Part shown: positions 7,723 through 9,770 of the stretch, in pieces
Layout of the letters: every line of letters starts with the position of its first letter
Position numbering within the stretch: the first letter of the stretch is position 1
DNA from: an uncultured Cellvibrio sp.
GTDB taxonomy: Bacteria; Pseudomonadota; Gammaproteobacteria; Pseudomonadales; Cellvibrionaceae
Direction of reading: 5' to 3'
DNA: 9,770 nt
NCBI GenBank assembly: GCA_946886255.1
Contig: CAMPIG010000153.1
Span: forward strand, 1-9,770
The notes under the pieces: generated by a model
Databases searched by the model: none
Told to the model about the DNA's origin: nothing
The model's input: only the letters and a program-made list of their open reading frames with translations
Program-made: the position numbers and the translations under genes

Positions 7723-9300
7723 ATGACTGAATTAACCATTGAGTTGGCCAAACGCCGTACTTTTGCCATTATTTCCCACCCGGATGCCGGTAAAACTACC
7801 ATTACAGAAAAATTATTATTATGGGGAAACGCCATTCAATTAGCCGGCTCGGTTAAAGGAAAGCGCGGACCCCACGCAAAATCTGACTGGATGACCATGG
7901 AGCAAGAGCGGGGAATTTCGGTCACTTCATCCGTCATGCAATTTCCTTACAAGGGCCGGGTCGTCAATTTATTAGATACACCCGGCCACGAAGACTTTTC
8001 TGAAGATACCTACCGAACCCTGACCGCAGTCGACTCTGTCTTGATGATGATTGACGGTGCCAAAGGGGTAGAGGATCGCACGATTAAATTGATGGAAGTT
8101 TGTCGTCTGCGTGACACGCCGATTCTTTCGTTCATTAACAAAATGGATCGTGAAAGTCGCGATGCAGTGGACTTGTTGGATGAAATTGAACGCGTGTTGA
8201 AGATTACCTCCGCACCAATTAATTGGCCCCTTGGATCAGGAAAAGATTTTGTCGGCGTTTATAATTTTTATACCGACACCATTCATGTTTATCAGCAAGG
8301 TAAAGGTCACACCATTCCAGAAGATATTCAAATCAAGGGATTGGATAGCACTGAAGCCACCAAAATATTGGGCAGCTACGCCAGCGATATTCGCGAGGAA
8401 ATTGAGTTTGTTCGGGGAGCAACGAATCAGTTTGATATCAATGAATATCTTGCCGGGCGAATGACGCCGGTGTTTTTCGGGACCGCCTTGGGGAACTTTG
8501 GTGTACGTGAAATGCTTGATGGATTCGTCGAGTGGGCTCCCACGCCGCGCAGCCGGGCTGCAAAAGAGCGGACTGTAGAGGCTGGCGAAGAGAAGTTCAG
8601 TGGGTTTATCTTCAAGATTCAGGCAAATATGGATCCGAAGCACCGCGATCGCATCGCATTTATGCGCGTATGCTCAGGTGTCTACCACCAAGGTATGAAG
8701 ATGCGTCATGTCCGCTTGGCAAAAGATATCCGAATTGCCGACGCAGTGACCTTTATGGCCGGTGACCGCAGTGCGGTAGAAGAGGCGCTGGCTGGTGACA
8801 TCATCGGCCTGCATAATCACGGCACCATCCAGATTGGTGATACCTTCACCGAAGGTGAAGAATTGAAATTCACTGGCATTCCTCATTTTGCTCCGGAGCT
8901 GTTCCGCCGTATTCGGTTAAAAGATCCACTCAAAGCCAAACAACTACAAAAAGGATTGCAACAGTTGTCCGAGGAAGGTTCAACGCAGGTATTTTTCCCA
9001 CTAAATAACAACGATATTGTGGTCGGTGCGGTCGGCGTATTACAGTTTGAAGTTGTAGCCTATCGTCTGAAGGACGAATACAAAGTGGAGGCTATGTACG
9101 AGCAGGTCAACGTGACGACAGCGCGTTGGGTTGATTGTGCCGATGCTAAGAAACTGGAAGAATTCAAACGTAAATGTGCCGATAATCTGGCATTGGATGG
9201 CGGTGGGCATTTGACTTACCTGGCTCCTACAAGAGTCAATTTGTCATTGACGGAAGAGCGTCATCCGGATGTCCGCTTCCGTGCAACACGAGAACATTAA
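7723..9300 (+). CDS. prfC: Peptide chain release factor 3 (RF3)
   Basis: RF3 is a translational GTPase that recycles RF1 and RF2 from the ribosome after peptide release and takes part in post-peptidyl-transfer quality control. At 525 aa it is close to E. coli RF3 (529). GTPase motifs: P-loop SHPDAGKTT (18-26), switch I region [17 protein letters not shown] (54-70), G3 DTPGHEDF (85-92) and G4 NKMD (139-142). The long segment through [20 protein letters not shown] covers the domain II beta-barrel, and the C-terminal domain III ends with the usual VRFRATREH. The N-terminus ([20 protein letters not shown]) fits the family, supporting ATG 7723, although no strong ribosome-binding site is visible. 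A 118-aa membrane protein gene begins 2 nt after its stop, implying co-expression. Confidence 0.98.
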   Translation: MTELTIELAKRRTFAIISHPDAGKTTITEKLLLWGNAIQLAGSVKGKRGPHAKSDWMTMEQERGISVTSSVMQFPYKGRVVNLLDTPGHEDFSEDTYRTLTAVDSVLMMIDGAKGVEDRTIKLMEVCRLRDTPILSFINKMDRESRDAVDLLDEIERVLKITSAPINWPLGSGKDFVGVYNFYTDTIHVYQQGKGHTIPEDIQIKGLDSTEATKILGSYASDIREEIEFVRGATNQFDINEYLAGRMTPVFFGTALGNFGVREMLDGFVEWAPTPRSRAAKERTVEAGEEKFSGFIFKIQANMDPKHRDRIAFMRVCSGVYHQGMKMRHVRLAKDIRIADAVTFMAGDRSAVEEALAGDIIGLHNHGTIQIGDTFTEGEELKFTGIPHFAPELFRRIRLKDPLKAKQLQKGLQQLSEEGSTQVFFPLNNNDIVVGAVGVLQFEVVAYRLKDEYKVEAMYEQVNVTTARWVDCADAKKLEEFKRKCADNLALDGGGHLTYLAPTRVNLSLTEERHPDVRFRATREH

Positions 9301-9302
9301 TC

Positions 9303-9659
9303 ATGTTAGCTACACTGGTACTGACGATATTGATCTTTATCGGAATACTGGTGGTGTTAATGTGGGTTCGCACACCCCGCTATCGCATCCAACGGCACAA
9401 TGTCATTGCTCTGCTAGAGCTGGTATTGAATGGCCAGGCCAGTGAAAATGACTGGCGGGTATTCGCGGCGATACCGTTGCGCCACAATCCTGAGTTGGAT
9501 GAGATTCGCGAACGCTGTATGGATATCGAAGAGCGCGAATATATCGGTCCCGGTCGCAGTGGATTATTGTTTTCCCAGCAGGGGCTTGATGAGTTACGCG
9601 AAATCCTGCAAAACTTGAAAGAGATAGAAGATCCTTCAGAAGAAAAGGACACGCGTTGA
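9303..9659 (+). CDS. Small membrane-anchored protein of unknown function, coupled to prfC
   Basis: I do not recognise a named family. The 118-aa product has one N-terminal hydrophobic helix (about 2-22, LATLVLTILIFIGILVVLMW) followed by RTPRYRIQRH. The positive charge suggests that the C-terminal part is cytoplasmic. The soluble part is mostly helical and charged, with WRVFAAIPLRHNPELDEIRE (51-70), RCMDIEEREY (71-80) and a Gly-containing turn IGPGRSGLLF (81-90). It then has a leucine/acid-rich helix (91-110) and ends in a very acidic tail. It starts 2 nt after the prfC stop, so coupled translation is likely. I recall similar small proteins behind prfC in pseudomonads, but cannot check this here. 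No function should be assigned. Confidence 0.8.
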   Translation: MLATLVLTILIFIGILVVLMWVRTPRYRIQRHNVIALLELVLNGQASENDWRVFAAIPLRHNPELDEIRERCMDIEEREYIGPGRSGLLFSQQGLDELREILQNLKEIEDPSEEKDTR

Positions 9660-9770
9660 TACGCAATGTGTTTGAGGTAGATTTTCGTGTGTTGATCGAT
9701 GTGGCCAAAAAGCTTCATCACACTTCGGCGAAAGGGCGTTGGTTGATGTAGCCCCGCTAATTTATGTCTA
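9660..9770. other. Downstream end of window, no supportable gene
   Basis: After the small membrane protein stop, these 111 nt hold only short open frames, such as a 31-codon frame from TTG 9656 to TAG 9749-9751 that overlaps the preceding stop. No hairpin with a T-run is seen. ATG 9764 could begin the next gene, but only two codons are present. Confidence 0.5.

Noticed and set aside
9380..9721. Minus-strand ORFs of 101-113 codons opposite the small membrane protein gene
   Set aside because: The forward frame has a clean membrane segment and couples to prfC; the antisense products are Ser/Arg-rich shadow translations.
9656..9751. 31-codon TTG-start frame after the last gene
   Set aside because: It overlaps the preceding stop, uses a rare start without a ribosome-binding site and shows no motif.

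Overview
The window is ordinary chromosomal DNA of a gammaproteobacterium. The 23S and 5S rRNA, the proteobacterial-type LeuA, the linkage of a HolD-like gene, rimI and prfC, and a RegB/RegA (RoxS/RoxR) pair all fit a relative of the Pseudomonas/Cellvibrio branch. That placement is an inference from gene content; no phylogeny was run. No phage, insertion sequence, CRISPR array or tRNA was seen.

Layout. Positions 1-1294 are the 3' end of an rRNA operon: the last third of 23S, a 153-nt spacer without tRNA, 5S, and a strong intrinsic terminator. A forward run follows: leuA (leucine synthesis), a 260-aa protein that reads as a divergent, extended DNA polymerase III psi subunit (HolD), and rimI (acetylation of ribosomal protein S18). 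These are separated by only 3-8 nt. rimI meets the 3' end of a leftward two-gene operon head-on, with 2 nt between the stop codons. That operon encodes a RegB-type redox/quinone-sensing histidine kinase and its RegA-type Fis-HTH response regulator. A 228-nt divergent intergenic region separates the kinase gene from a forward MATE-family exporter. After the exporter come prfC (release factor 3) and a 118-aa conserved-looking membrane protein 2 nt behind it. The last 111 nt hold no gene that can be supported.

How the parts relate. HolD, RimI and PrfC serve replication and translation; in E. coli the order is holD-rimI-yjjG-prfC. Here the same flanks are kept, but a redox two-component system and a MATE exporter stand between rimI and prfC. 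The divergent region contains a palindrome that matches the GCGNC-N5-GNCGC pattern of RegA/PrrA-type sites and lies upstream of the kinase promoter. This suggests autoregulation, and possibly shared control of the exporter.

The most interesting items are the extended HolD-like protein with a polar linker inserted between its presumed clamp-loader-binding peptide and its core, the RegA-like box, and the repeats flanking the MATE promoter. I found no convincing wholly undescribed system.
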